Of a DNA stretch of 64,000 bases, positions 20,986 through 30,000 are shown piece after piece. Position numbers and translations under genes: made by a program. Below the pieces are notes generated by a model. That model made no database searches and was not told the origin of the DNA. It saw nothing but the letters and a program-made list of their open reading frames with translations. The first letter of the stretch is position 1. Each line of letters opens with the position of its first letter. This stretch comes from Pseudomonas faucium (GTDB lineage Bacteria > Pseudomonadota > Gammaproteobacteria > Pseudomonadales > Pseudomonadaceae): positions 169,600 through 233,599 of the forward strand of contig NZ_BQIP01000007.1 of NCBI RefSeq assembly GCF_021602585.1, written 5' to 3'.

Positions 20986-22749
20986 TCAGCCAGCCTTGGC
21001 CTGGGCGTCGCTCACCGGCTTCTTGGCAGGTTCGGACTTCACGGTCGCCTTCTTCGGCTCAGCCGCCTTGTGCGCCTGCTTGGCCGCCGGCTTGTGCGCG
21101 GGCGCCTGTTTGGCCGGAGCGGCCTTGGTGGCGGCTGGCTTGGCGGGTTCTTCCTTGGCGATCGGTGCCGGCACTACCGGGGCAGGTGCCGCCACTGGCG
21201 CAGGTGCTGGTGCCGGGGCCACTTCCTCGGCCTTGGCCACCGGTGCAGCCTTCACTTCAGGCTTGTCGCCGCCCCCGAACAGGCGCGAGAAGAACCCGCC
21301 CTTGTCCTTGCTCGCCGCCGCGCCTGCGCCTGCCGCAGCCGCCACGGTCGCGGCCTTGGCCGGGTCGAACGACTTGCCGGCCAGCAGGTCCTGCACCTGG
21401 CTGGCCGCACGCTGGCCACTGCGCAGGGCGCCTTCCAGGGTACCTGGGTAAAGGGCGTCGGTATGCTCGCCGGCAAAGGCGATGCGCTGCACCGGGCGCT
21501 CCCACAGGCGCCAGTACTTGCTGATCTGCCCCGGGCCGTAGGCCAGGTAGGCGCCGCCGGTGCCGGCGTCGGTGCTGTAGCGCTTGACCTCGTAACCGGT
21601 GAACGCGCCACGCGCCTGTGGGTAGAAGGCGTGCAGGCGGATCAGCACCTGGTCGACCATCTGCTTGTCGCCAAAGGCCTGCAGCAACCGCGCATTGTCG
21701 CCGGACAGGTTGATCACAACGTTGGCGCCGCCCTTGAGTGCCGGTTCGATCCACAGCATGCCGAGGCCGGCGTTACTGAAGATTTCGCCAGACATCCGCG
21801 AACGGCTTTCCCACACCGGCTGCTTGAACTTGAGCATCAACTGGTCGCGCCAGCCGTAGTTGGTGCCCCGCAGGGCGGCCACGTGCTGGGTATCGAGCAC
21901 CGGGGTGATCTGGATCTTGGCCAGGGCGCGCAGCGGCACGGCCATGACCACGTAGTCGGCCTGGTAGCCGACGCTGCCGGCCTTGACCGTCACGCCGTCC
22001 TTGTCCTGCACGATCGAGGTCACCGGCGAGCTGGTCTTGATGGTTTTCAGCTGTTTGACGAAGGCCTGGGCCAGCACCGGGCTGCCGCCTGGCAAGCGCG
22101 CGGCGCGCAGGTCGCGGTCGCTGACGCCACGGTAGACGCGGTTCTGCTGGGCGAAATAGAGCAGCGACAGGCGCGACGGTTCATCGTAGCGGGTGCGGAT
22201 CTGCTGGTTGACCAATTGGCGTGCGGTGGTCGGCAGTTGCAGCTTGTCGAGCCAGCTGGACACGTTGATCTGGTCGAGGGCGAACAGGGTGCTGTTGGCC
22301 TGGGGGTTGAGCGGGTCGTCGATGGAGCGGGCCAGGTCGTCGAGGGTCTTCTCGTAGCGCTTGAGCGCCTCGGCGGTGGCGGGCTGCTTGGTGGCCAGGT
22401 CCGCGGCGCTGAAGTACTCACCGTCGATCAGGTAGCCCGGGGTCCGCACGAACTCCGGTGCCGGCAGGGTTTCCAGCTTGAAATGGTCCAGGTACTGGTT
22501 GAGCACCGGCTGGGCCTTGCCATTGCCGATCCACTCGCTGGTGGCCAGCCCCGAACGCCCGCCCATGCCCGACTTGGCTTCCAGCAGGGTCACCTGCCAG
22601 CCCTTGTTCTGCAGCTCGTAGGCTGCGGTCAGGCCTGCCAGGCCACCGCCCACGACGATTGCCGTAGGTGTCTTGTCCTTGGCCAGCGTGGCGCCGCTGG
22701 ATACACCGATCAATACCAACGCGCACAGGCGCACCCAAGCAGCAGCCAT
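20986..22749 (-). CDS. FAD-dependent amine oxidase with long Lys/Ala/Pro tail
   Basis: 587 residues. A signal-like N-terminus (LCALVLIGVSSGATLA) is followed by the dinucleotide motif IVVGGGLAGLTAAYELQNKG and GMGGRSG, the flavin monoamine oxidase signature. The C-terminal FAD segment RIAFAGEHTDALYPGTLEGA completes the oxidase near residue 450. After residue ~470 comes a 110-residue tail rich in Ala, Pro and Lys (for example KPAATKAAPAKQAPAHKPAA), including a short FFSRLFGGG element. The tail resembles those of PhaF and AlgP. The oxidase part alone is a normal family length, so the tail is an addition. Substrate is unknown; export is inferred from the N-terminus. Confidence 0.85.
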   Translation of the reverse strand: MAAAWVRLCALVLIGVSSGATLAKDKTPTAIVVGGGLAGLTAAYELQNKGWQVTLLEAKSGMGGRSGLATSEWIGNGKAQPVLNQYLDHFKLETLPAPEFVRTPGYLIDGEYFSAADLATKQPATAEALKRYEKTLDDLARSIDDPLNPQANSTLFALDQINVSSWLDKLQLPTTARQLVNQQIRTRYDEPSRLSLLYFAQQNRVYRGVSDRDLRAARLPGGSPVLAQAFVKQLKTIKTSSPVTSIVQDKDGVTVKAGSVGYQADYVVMAVPLRALAKIQITPVLDTQHVAALRGTNYGWRDQLMLKFKQPVWESRSRMSGEIFSNAGLGMLWIEPALKGGANVVINLSGDNARLLQAFGDKQMVDQVLIRLHAFYPQARGAFTGYEVKRYSTDAGTGGAYLAYGPGQISKYWRLWERPVQRIAFAGEHTDALYPGTLEGALRSGQRAASQVQDLLAGKSFDPAKAATVAAAAGAGAAASKDKGGFFSRLFGGGDKPEVKAAPVAKAEEVAPAPAPAPVAAPAPVVPAPIAKEEPAKPAATKAAPAKQAPAHKPAAKQAHKAAEPKKATVKSEPAKKPVSDAQAKAG

Positions 22750-22830
22750 GATGGCGAACTCCGAGTCAGACGTTACAGGAATGGGAAGAGGCAAGAATTG
22801 CCCCGAGCGAGATGCGTTAAGAATACGTCA

Positions 22831-22842
22831 GGTCTGCAGACC
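22831..22842. promoter_or_regulatory. 12-bp palindrome in the divergent region
   Basis: GGTCTGCAGACC lies between the amine oxidase (leftward) and the unknown gene at 22961 (rightward). The 211-base intergenic region also has a small GGCAA/TTGCC hairpin. It may bind a regulator acting on either gene; no promoter could be assigned with confidence. Confidence 0.3.
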
Positions 22843-22960
22843 CTGCCAGCACGGCGATATCAAGTGCCTTTGGCAACTGGCATTTTTGTCAGTAGCCGGC
22901 TTTGCGTTTGCGGGCGATGCTCTCACGCATAGCCAGAAGAACCGACAGAAGGAGCTGCGC

Positions 22961-23452
22961 ATGATCTTTGAGGAGCATTTCGCACAGGTCCAGAGGCAGT
23001 TTCTGTGGCACAAACAGGCCTTACTCACCCCCTCAGGGTTGAGCATCTGCGCCAATGGCACGTCCTGGACGGCCTTTCACGAAGCCTTCAAAGGTGAAAA
23101 TGGCACCGAACTGGTGATTGGCGAGCACAGCGAGGTAGAGATCGTCTTCAGCCAGGAGGTCGAGAGCCTTTGCCTGGAGTACTACGTGGTTAGCGACCCG
23201 CATTACGACGATATGCACGTGCTGCAGGATGCCGATGGCCACGAAGCCGACCTGTTCGTGCCGGTCCCGCGCAGCTTCTACTGGCTCACGCTGTCCGGCA
23301 GCGGCCACACCGCGTTCCTGCCCGGCCCCATCGCCACCCAGCCTTACCACCAGATCCTCGATGGGCCGTTCCGGTGCCTGACCATCTCCACCTCCCAGGC
23401 CGGCACCGTGCACATCCGCAAGCTCGAATGGACGGGCACCTGTCGCCATTGA
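22961..23452 (+). CDS. Conserved hypothetical protein
   Basis: 163 residues, no signal peptide, no membrane segment. Predicted mostly beta: segments such as TELVIGEHSEVEIVFSQEVESLCLEYYVVSD and RSFYWLTLSGSGHTAFLPGP look like a jelly-roll or cupin-like fold. Acidic overall. It has a clear GGAG ribosome site 7 bases before the ATG, normal codon use and a gap of only 79 bases to bioA. I do not recognise the family and assign no function. Confidence 0.7.
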   Translation: MIFEEHFAQVQRQFLWHKQALLTPSGLSICANGTSWTAFHEAFKGENGTELVIGEHSEVEIVFSQEVESLCLEYYVVSDPHYDDMHVLQDADGHEADLFVPVPRSFYWLTLSGSGHTAFLPGPIATQPYHQILDGPFRCLTISTSQAGTVHIRKLEWTGTCRH

Positions 23453-23531
23453 CCACTAGCGGTTGTCCTGCCCCCTGGCATTGCTTAGGCTTACGCGGTC
23501 AAACCATGCCGCAACGCCAGGAGAAGTGCCG

Positions 23532-24938
23532 ATGGGCCTCAACGATCAGTGGATGCAACGTGACCTCAAGGTCCTGTGGCACCCCTGCACCCAGATGAAA
23601 GACCACGAGCAACTGCCGCTGATCCCGATCAAGCGCGGCGAAGGCGTGTGGCTCGAGGACTTCGAGGGCAAGCGCTACCTGGATGCGGTCAGCAGCTGGT
23701 GGGTCAACGTGTTCGGCCATGCCAACCCGCGCATCAACCAGCGCATCAAGGACCAGGTCGACCAGCTCGAGCACGTGATCCTCGCAGGCTTCAGCCACCA
23801 GCCGGTGATCGAGCTGTCCGAGCGCCTGGTGGCCATGACCCCGGCCGGCCTGGACCGGGTGTTCTACGCCGACAATGGCTCGTCGTGCATCGAAGTGGCG
23901 CTGAAGATGAGCTTCCACTACTGGCAGAACATCGGCAAACCAGAGAAAAAGCGCTTCGTCACCCTGACCAACAGCTACCACGGCGAAACCATCGCCGCCA
24001 TGTCGGTCGGCGACGTGCCGCTGTTCACCGAAACCTACAAGGCCCTGCTGCTCGACACCATCAAGGTGCCCAGCCCGGACTGCTACCTGCGCCCCGAAGG
24101 CATGAGCTGGGAAGAGCACTCGCGCAACCTGTTCGCAGCCATGGAGCAGACCCTGGCCGAACACCACGCGACCATTTCGGCGGTAATCATCGAGCCGCTG
24201 ATCCAGGGCGCCGGCGGCATGCGCATGTACCACCCGGTGTACCTCAAGCTGCTGCGCGAGGCCTGCGACCGCTATGGCGTGCACCTGATCCATGACGAAA
24301 TCGCCGTGGGCTTCGGCCGTACCGGCACGATGTTCGCCTGCGAACAGGCCGGCATCCGCCCCGATTTCCTGTGCCTGTCCAAGGCCCTGACCGGCGGCTA
24401 CCTGCCCCTGGCCGCGTGCCTGACCACCGATACCGTGTACCAGGCGTTCTACGACGACTACCCGACCCTGCGCGCGTTCCTCCACTCGCACAGCTACACC
24501 GGCAACCCGCTGGCCTGCGCTGCGGCCCTGGCGACGCTGGACATCTTCGAGCAGGACAACGTGATCGAGGCCAACAAGGCGTTGTCGGCGCGCATGGCCA
24601 GCGCCACCGCACACCTGGCCGACCACGCGCATGTCGCCGAGATCCGCCAGACCGGCATGGCCCTGGCCATCGAGATGGTCCAGGACAAGGCCGGCAAGGT
24701 CGCCTACCCGTGGCAAGAGCGTCGCGGCCTGAAGGTGTTCGAGCATGCCCTGAGCCGCGGCGCCCTGTTGCGCCCGCTGGGCAGCGTGGTGTACTTCCTG
24801 CCGCCGTATGTGATCACCCCGGAGCAGATCGACTTCCTGGCCGAGGTGGCCAGCGAAGGCATCGATATCGCCACGCGTGATAGCGTCAGCGTTGCGGTGC
24901 CGGCCAACTTCCACCCCGACTTCCGCGATCCGGGCTAG
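23532..24938 (+). CDS. bioA: Adenosylmethionine-8-amino-7-oxononanoate aminotransferase
   Basis: 468 residues. Biotin pathway: transfers the amino group of SAM to 7-keto-8-aminopelargonate. Class III aminotransferase motifs are present: LWHPCTQMKDH, WLEDFEGKRYLDAVSSWWVN, the IHDEIAVGFGRTGT segment, and the PLP lysine K284 in LCLSKALTGGYLPLA. The CTQM and SSWW strings are BioA-specific. AGGAGAAG precedes the ATG. The gene is separate from the other bio genes, as is usual in Pseudomonas. Confidence 0.96.
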   Translation: MGLNDQWMQRDLKVLWHPCTQMKDHEQLPLIPIKRGEGVWLEDFEGKRYLDAVSSWWVNVFGHANPRINQRIKDQVDQLEHVILAGFSHQPVIELSERLVAMTPAGLDRVFYADNGSSCIEVALKMSFHYWQNIGKPEKKRFVTLTNSYHGETIAAMSVGDVPLFTETYKALLLDTIKVPSPDCYLRPEGMSWEEHSRNLFAAMEQTLAEHHATISAVIIEPLIQGAGGMRMYHPVYLKLLREACDRYGVHLIHDEIAVGFGRTGTMFACEQAGIRPDFLCLSKALTGGYLPLAACLTTDTVYQAFYDDYPTLRAFLHSHSYTGNPLACAAALATLDIFEQDNVIEANKALSARMASATAHLADHAHVAEIRQTGMALAIEMVQDKAGKVAYPWQERRGLKVFEHALSRGALLRPLGSVVYFLPPYVITPEQIDFLAEVASEGIDIATRDSVSVAVPANFHPDFRDPG

Positions 24939-24960
24939 CCCCACCCACGTTCGCAATACC

Positions 24961-25076
24961 CTGTAGGAGCGGCCTTGTGTCGCGAAAGGGCCGCAAAGCG
25001 GCCCCCGGCATGTTGCAGCGCCGCTGAAATATGGGGCTGCTCTGCAGCCCTTTCGCGACACAAGGCCGCTCCTACG
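24961..25076. repeat. REP pair, 'GTAGGAGCGGCC' family
   Basis: CTGTAGGAGCGGCCTTGTGT at the left and its inverted copy at the right enclose GGGCCGCAAAGCGGCCC and GGGCTGC/GCAGCCC stems. It lies between bioA and rsmE and may separate their transcripts. Confidence 0.85.
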
Positions 25077-25108
25077 GGCTGTGCCCACCCTTCAGTTTGA
25101 GCAGAACC

Positions 25109-25828
25109 ATGAGACTGTCCCGCTTCTTCATCGACGCCCCCCTGAGCCTTGGCGAGCACGACCTGCCCGAGGCCCAGGCCCACTACATCGGCCGCGTCCT
25201 GCGCATGGCCCCGGGTGATGCCGTGCAACTGTTCGACGGCAGTGGCCAGGAATACCTCGGCCAACTGCTCGAAGTGGGCAAGAAAAGCGTGCGCGTGACC
25301 CTCGACCAGGCCCTGCCCGGCCAGGCCGACTCACCGCTGCATGTCCACCTGGGCCAAGGCCTGTCCCGCGGCGAGCGGATGGACTGGGCAATCCAGAAGG
25401 CCACCGAACTGGGCGTCAACGAAATCACCCCGATCGTCAGCGAACGCTGCGAAGTGCGCCTCAAAGACGAGCGCGCCGACAAGCGCCTGGCCCACTGGCG
25501 CCAGGTGGCCATCAGCGCCTGCGAGCAATGCGGCCGCTCGACCCTGCCGGTGATCCACCCGCCAGTGACCCTGGCCGAATGGATCAAGGCCAGCGATGCC
25601 GACCTGAAACTGGTGCTGCACCCGGTCGCCGAGCCACTGACCAGCCACGCCAGGCCGGCACGCCTGGCCTTCCTGATCGGCCCCGAAGGCGGCCTGAGCG
25701 AGGCGGAAGTGGACCAGGCCAAGGCGGCGGGTTTTCATGCCGCGCGCCTCGGCCCTCGCGTGCTGCGCACCGAGACCGCGCCGGTGGTGGCTTTGGCCGT
25801 GGCGCAGCAGCTGTGGGGCGATTTTTGA
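25109..25828 (+). CDS. rsmE: 16S rRNA m3U1498 methyltransferase RsmE
   Basis: 239 residues. SPOUT-fold methyltransferase with an N-terminal PUA-like domain (HYIGRVLRMAPGDAVQLFDG). SPOUT motifs: RMDWAIQKATELGVNEITPI, LIGPEGGLSEAEV and LGPRVLRTETAP, the knotted SAM-binding site. These match bona fide RsmE closely, including the RCEVRLK strand. A second, more divergent family member lies at 61440-62147. The pseudo-upstream reading into the REP is rejected; the ATG at 25109 fits the family start MRLSRFF. Confidence 0.95.
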   Translation: MRLSRFFIDAPLSLGEHDLPEAQAHYIGRVLRMAPGDAVQLFDGSGQEYLGQLLEVGKKSVRVTLDQALPGQADSPLHVHLGQGLSRGERMDWAIQKATELGVNEITPIVSERCEVRLKDERADKRLAHWRQVAISACEQCGRSTLPVIHPPVTLAEWIKASDADLKLVLHPVAEPLTSHARPARLAFLIGPEGGLSEAEVDQAKAAGFHAARLGPRVLRTETAPVVALAVAQQLWGDF

Positions 25829-25834
25829 CCGGCG

Positions 25835-26452
25835 CTAGCGCACGTAGAACGACACCGCGACGAAGTGCATGAGGCTGCCGGCGATCACGAACAGGTGCCA
25901 GATGCCGTGCCAATGGCGGAAGCGGCTGTCGAAGGCGAAGAAGATGATGCCCACGGTGTAGAACACCCCGCCGGCCGCCAGCCAGGCAAAGCCGGCGGTG
26001 CCCAGGCTTGCGAGCAATGGCTTGACCGCCACCAGCACGATCCAGCCCATCACCGCATAGATGATGATCGACAGAATCCGCGCTTCCGAGCGCGGTTTTA
26101 TTTCCTGCAGCATGCCGATCACTGCCAGCCCCCAGACCACCCCGAACAGGCTCCAGCCCCACGGGCCGCGCAGGCTGACCAGGCAGAAAGGCGTGTAGCT
26201 GCCGGCGATCAGCAGGTAGATCGACAGGTGATCGAGCTTGCGCATGATCACTTTCGCCCGGCCGCGGGTGCTGTGGTAAAGGGTCGAGATGCTGTAGAGC
26301 AGCAGCAAGGTGCCGCCGTAGATGGAGAAGCTGACGATCTTCCAGGGGTCGCCCTGCAGGCCTGCGACGACGATCAGCCAGATGGCACCGATACAGGCCA
26401 GGACGGCACCGACCAGGTGGGTCCAGGCGTTGAAGCGTTCACCGTAATACAT
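25835..26452 (-). CDS. Hemolysin III / PAQR-type membrane protein
   Basis: 205 residues with seven hydrophobic helices. Family motifs: YGERFNAWTHLVGAVLA, LYHSTRG, KLDHLSIYLLIAGSYTPF and the metal-binding FRHWHGIWHLFVIAGSLMHF with conserved histidines. Relatives are annotated as YqfA/TrhA, involved in membrane energetics in E. coli. Despite the name, haemolysis is not expected. Starts at 26452; an upstream extension would read through a REP unit. Confidence 0.9.
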   Translation of the reverse strand: MYYGERFNAWTHLVGAVLACIGAIWLIVVAGLQGDPWKIVSFSIYGGTLLLLYSISTLYHSTRGRAKVIMRKLDHLSIYLLIAGSYTPFCLVSLRGPWGWSLFGVVWGLAVIGMLQEIKPRSEARILSIIIYAVMGWIVLVAVKPLLASLGTAGFAWLAAGGVFYTVGIIFFAFDSRFRHWHGIWHLFVIAGSLMHFVAVSFYVR

Positions 26453-26509
26453 GCAAACACAGACCTCCTTGGGTGGGCTGGGTTCCTTCTTGGGGTCGCC
26501 TTGCGGCCC

Positions 26510-26535
26510 GATCGCCGGCAAGCCGGCTCCCACAG
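26510..26535. repeat. Solitary REP unit
   Basis: One ATCGCCGGCAAGCCGGCTCC unit upstream of the hemolysin III gene and downstream of chpC, without an inverted partner. Confidence 0.8.
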
Positions 26536-26577
26536 GTACCGCGCAAAGCCTGGCGACAGGGCCATGAGCGTTACATC

Positions 26578-27051
26578 CTACCCAACCCCAGGTTGCAATT
26601 GCGCGTCACGCACCAGCCTTTCCAGCCCGACCAAGTCCGGCACCCGCGCCACCTGCTCGCCCACCTGCACCGCCGCCAGCTCAAGGCTGCCCAGCGCCAC
26701 ATCCACATAGTTGAGCTGGCTGTCGAGCTTGCACGAGCGCGGGATGTCCTGCAGCAACACCGCCAGATAACGCAGCCCGGTATCGCCCAGGGCATTGAGC
26801 ACCACCACCCGTGCCCGCTCGCCACACGGCGTCTCGCCGCCGCAGGCGGCCTCGAAGCCGATCAGCGGCAAATGCTGCTGGCGCCAGTCGAGCCAGCCCA
26901 GGTGCCAGGCCGGCTCGCCCGGCTGGCACAAGAGATTGCGCTGGCCGATCAGTTCGGCCACGGCCACGTTCGGCAGCACCAGGGTGCGGTCACCCAGGGG
27001 CAGCAGCAGGCCGGTCAGGCTGCTGCGCTGGCCGGCGATCAGTTCAAGCAT
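26578..27051 (-). CDS. chpC: CheW-like protein ChpC
   Basis: 157 residues forming one CheW domain (LLLPLGDRTLVLPNVAVAELI, WLDWRQQHLPLIGFE). In P. aeruginosa ChpC couples receptors to the ChpA kinase of the Pil-Chp system. It overlaps the 3' end of chpA by 8 bases and is the last gene of the operon. ChpB, the methylesterase usually between chpA and chpC, is absent here. Confidence 0.88.
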   Translation of the reverse strand: MLELIAGQRSSLTGLLLPLGDRTLVLPNVAVAELIGQRNLLCQPGEPAWHLGWLDWRQQHLPLIGFEAACGGETPCGERARVVVLNALGDTGLRYLAVLLQDIPRSCKLDSQLNYVDVALGSLELAAVQVGEQVARVPDLVGLERLVRDAQLQPGVG

Positions 27052-30000
27052 GGTGCTGGCTCCAATGGGCGATGCTCTGCAGCAGCACCGACTCCTGGTA
27101 CGGCTTGCCCAGGTAATCGTTGACCCCGATGGCCATGGCCCGGTCGCGGTGCTTCTGCCCGGTGCGTGAGGTGATCATGATGATCGGCAGGTCCTTGAGC
27201 CGCTCGTCACGGCGAATGCGGGTGGCCACTTCGAAGCCGTCCATGCGCGGCATCTCGATATCCAGCAGCAGCACGTCGGGGCGGTGTTCTTCCAGAAGGG
27301 CCATGGCATCGACCCCGTCCTTGGCGGTCAGCACGCTCATGCCGTGGCGCTCGAGCAGGCGGCTGGTGACCTTGCGCACCGTCACCGAATCGTCCACCAC
27401 CATCACCAGCAAGGCGCGCCGTGGCGCCGGGCCGAACAGCGTGCTCTGCACCCCGCTGCCGCCCGGCAGGCGCGCCAGGCGCCGCTGCTGGCCACGCAAC
27501 TGGCCGAGCAGGTCGAGAATCAGCACCACCCGGCCATCGCCGAGCAAGGTCGCGCCCGACAAACCCGCCACGGCGGCAAATTGCGGCCCAAGGCTCTTCA
27601 CCACGATCTCGCGGCTTGGCGACAGGCTGTCGACCTGGATCGCGAATGACTGCTCCTGGGAATGCACCAGCAGCACCGGCAGCGGCACGCTCTGCCCCAG
27701 CAGGCTGGGCCGCGGCAGCCCTTGCAGCAGCTCGCCGAGGTAACGCAGCTGGTATTCGTGGCCGGCATACACGTAGCGCGGCGCATCCAGCTGGTAGCAG
27801 GCGGCGAGCTCCGCCGGCGGCACGCGCACGATGCCCTCGATGGTGTTGAGCGGGATGGCGTACTGCTCCTCGCCCAGGTGCACCATCAGGGCACGGTTGA
27901 TCGACACCGTGAACGGCAGGCGAATGAGGAAGCGCGCGCCCTTGCCCTGGGCCGACTCGATGGTCATCGAGCCGCCCAGTTGCTTGACCTCCTCGTGCAC
28001 CACGTCCATGCCCAGGCCGCGCCCGGAAATCTGGGTGATCTTCTCGGCGGTGGAAAACCCCGGGCGCAGGATGAACTGGAGGATCTCGTGGTCGCTGAGG
28101 TTGGCCTGGGGGTCGAGCAGCCCGCGCTTGATGGCCTTGCGGCGCACCGCCTGCAGAGGTACGCCGGCGCCGTCGTCGGTCATTTCGATGACGATGTCGG
28201 CGCCCTCGTGCAGCAGGTTCAAAGCAATGGTGCCTTGCTCCGGCTTGCCGGCGGCCAGGCGCACCTCGCGCGCTTCCAGGCCATGGTCGACGGCATTGCG
28301 CAGCATGTGCTCCAGCGGCGCGACCATGCGCTCGAGCACGCTGCGGTCCAGCTCGCCCTCGGCGTTGCCGACCACCAGCTCGACCTGCTTGCCCAGCTCG
28401 CTCGCCACCTGCCGCACCACCCGCTGCAGGCGCGGCACCAGGCGCTCGAACGGCACCATCAGGGTGGCGGTCAGGCCCTCCTGCAACTGGCTGTTCACCC
28501 GCGCCTGCTGCTGCAGCAGGCTGTAGGCCTCCTGGGCGCGCAGGGCCAGTGTCTCTTTCAGGTCGAGCAGGTCGGAGGCCGATTCGAACAAGGCCCGCGA
28601 CAACTGCTGCAGCTGGGAGTGGCGGTCCATTTCCAGCGGGTCGAAATCTTCGTAGGCGTCGCCTTCGAACGGCTGCCGGCTGCTGAGCCGCCCCTGGGTC
28701 TCGTTGTCCAGGCGCAGCAACTGGTCGCGCATGCGCTCCAGCGTGGTTTCCATTTCGTTGAGGGCGAACTGGGCGTCGTTGACCTGCTGCTCGATACGCC
28801 CCCGGATGACCGAGTGCTCGCCGGCCAGGTTGCCCAGGTCGTCGAGCAGTTCGGCGTCGACCTTGACCATGTCGCCGGCCGCACGCTCCGGCGCAGCGCT
28901 GGGCTGGTCGGGGTGCGCCGCTTCGGCCGGCGCCTGGCCGGCAGCACTGTCGGTCAAGGCGGCGCTGCTGAAGTTGCGGATGTAGTCGATCAGCGCGGTG
29001 GCCGCGTGCAGCGGCTGGCCCAGGCGCACGGCATCGAGCATGTGTGCCAGGCGGTCATGGCAGTTCTGCAGCAAGGCGAACAGCGCCGCACTGGGCGGCA
29101 AGCGCCCGGCAGCGAGCAGTTCGTAGAGGAATTCCAGTTCGTGGGCCAGGTCGCCGATGGCGGCGATTTCCACCATGCGTGCGCCGCCCTTGAGGGTATG
29201 CAGGTCGCGCAGCAGGTTTTCCACCTCGACGCTGTTGCGCGGGTCGGCCTGCCAGCGGGCCAGCGCGGCGCCGGCGCTTTCGACGATGTCCGAGCTTTCT
29301 TCGAGGAAGACTTCCAGCAGCTCCTTGTCGCCGGGGCTGTCGTCTTCTTCGGCCAGCTCCAGCGGCGCGTTCAGCGGCGTCACCGCCCCAGGCGCCACCA
29401 GACCCGTGGCCTCCGGTGCCAGGGCGCTGGCGAGCAAGGCGCGCAGGCCATCGACGCAATCGGGGCGCGGGGTCAGCTCCTGGCCGGCAGCCACCTCATC
29501 GAGCATGTCGAGCAGCACTTCATGGGCCTGCCGGGCCTGGGCGAAGAAGCGGGCATCGGCCCCCAGGCTGCCCTCTTCGACGGCGCCGTAGAGGTCCAGC
29601 AGGGCCTCGCAGACGTCATCCATCTGCCACAGGTCGGCCAGGTGGGCCGCGTGGCACAGCGTGGTCAGCTCATCGAGCAGGCTGTCCAGCGACTGGCGCT
29701 GGCCAGGTTGCTCCTGCCAACGCGACAGCAGCGACTCGGCATCCAGCAGGATGTCCATGGCCTGGGCCAGGAACAGGGCTGTGCGTTGCGGGTCGCGGGC
29801 GTTGCGCCGCGCATGGGACTGTTCCTCGTGCAATGTCGCCAGGCGTTCGTCGACCGCCTCGCCAACCTGCTCGATCAAGGGTGCAGCGCCCGGGATAGCG
29901 GCCAACGGGGTGCTGCCCAGTTGCGCCAGGCCCTGCTGGAACAGCGCATGCGCCGACTCCAGCCAGGCGATTTCGGCGCCCTGCAATGGCAACTGGTGGC

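Noticed and set aside
22750-22794. Upstream ATG for the amine oxidase
   Set aside because: It would place a polar stretch before the signal-like segment; GGAG is better placed for 22749.
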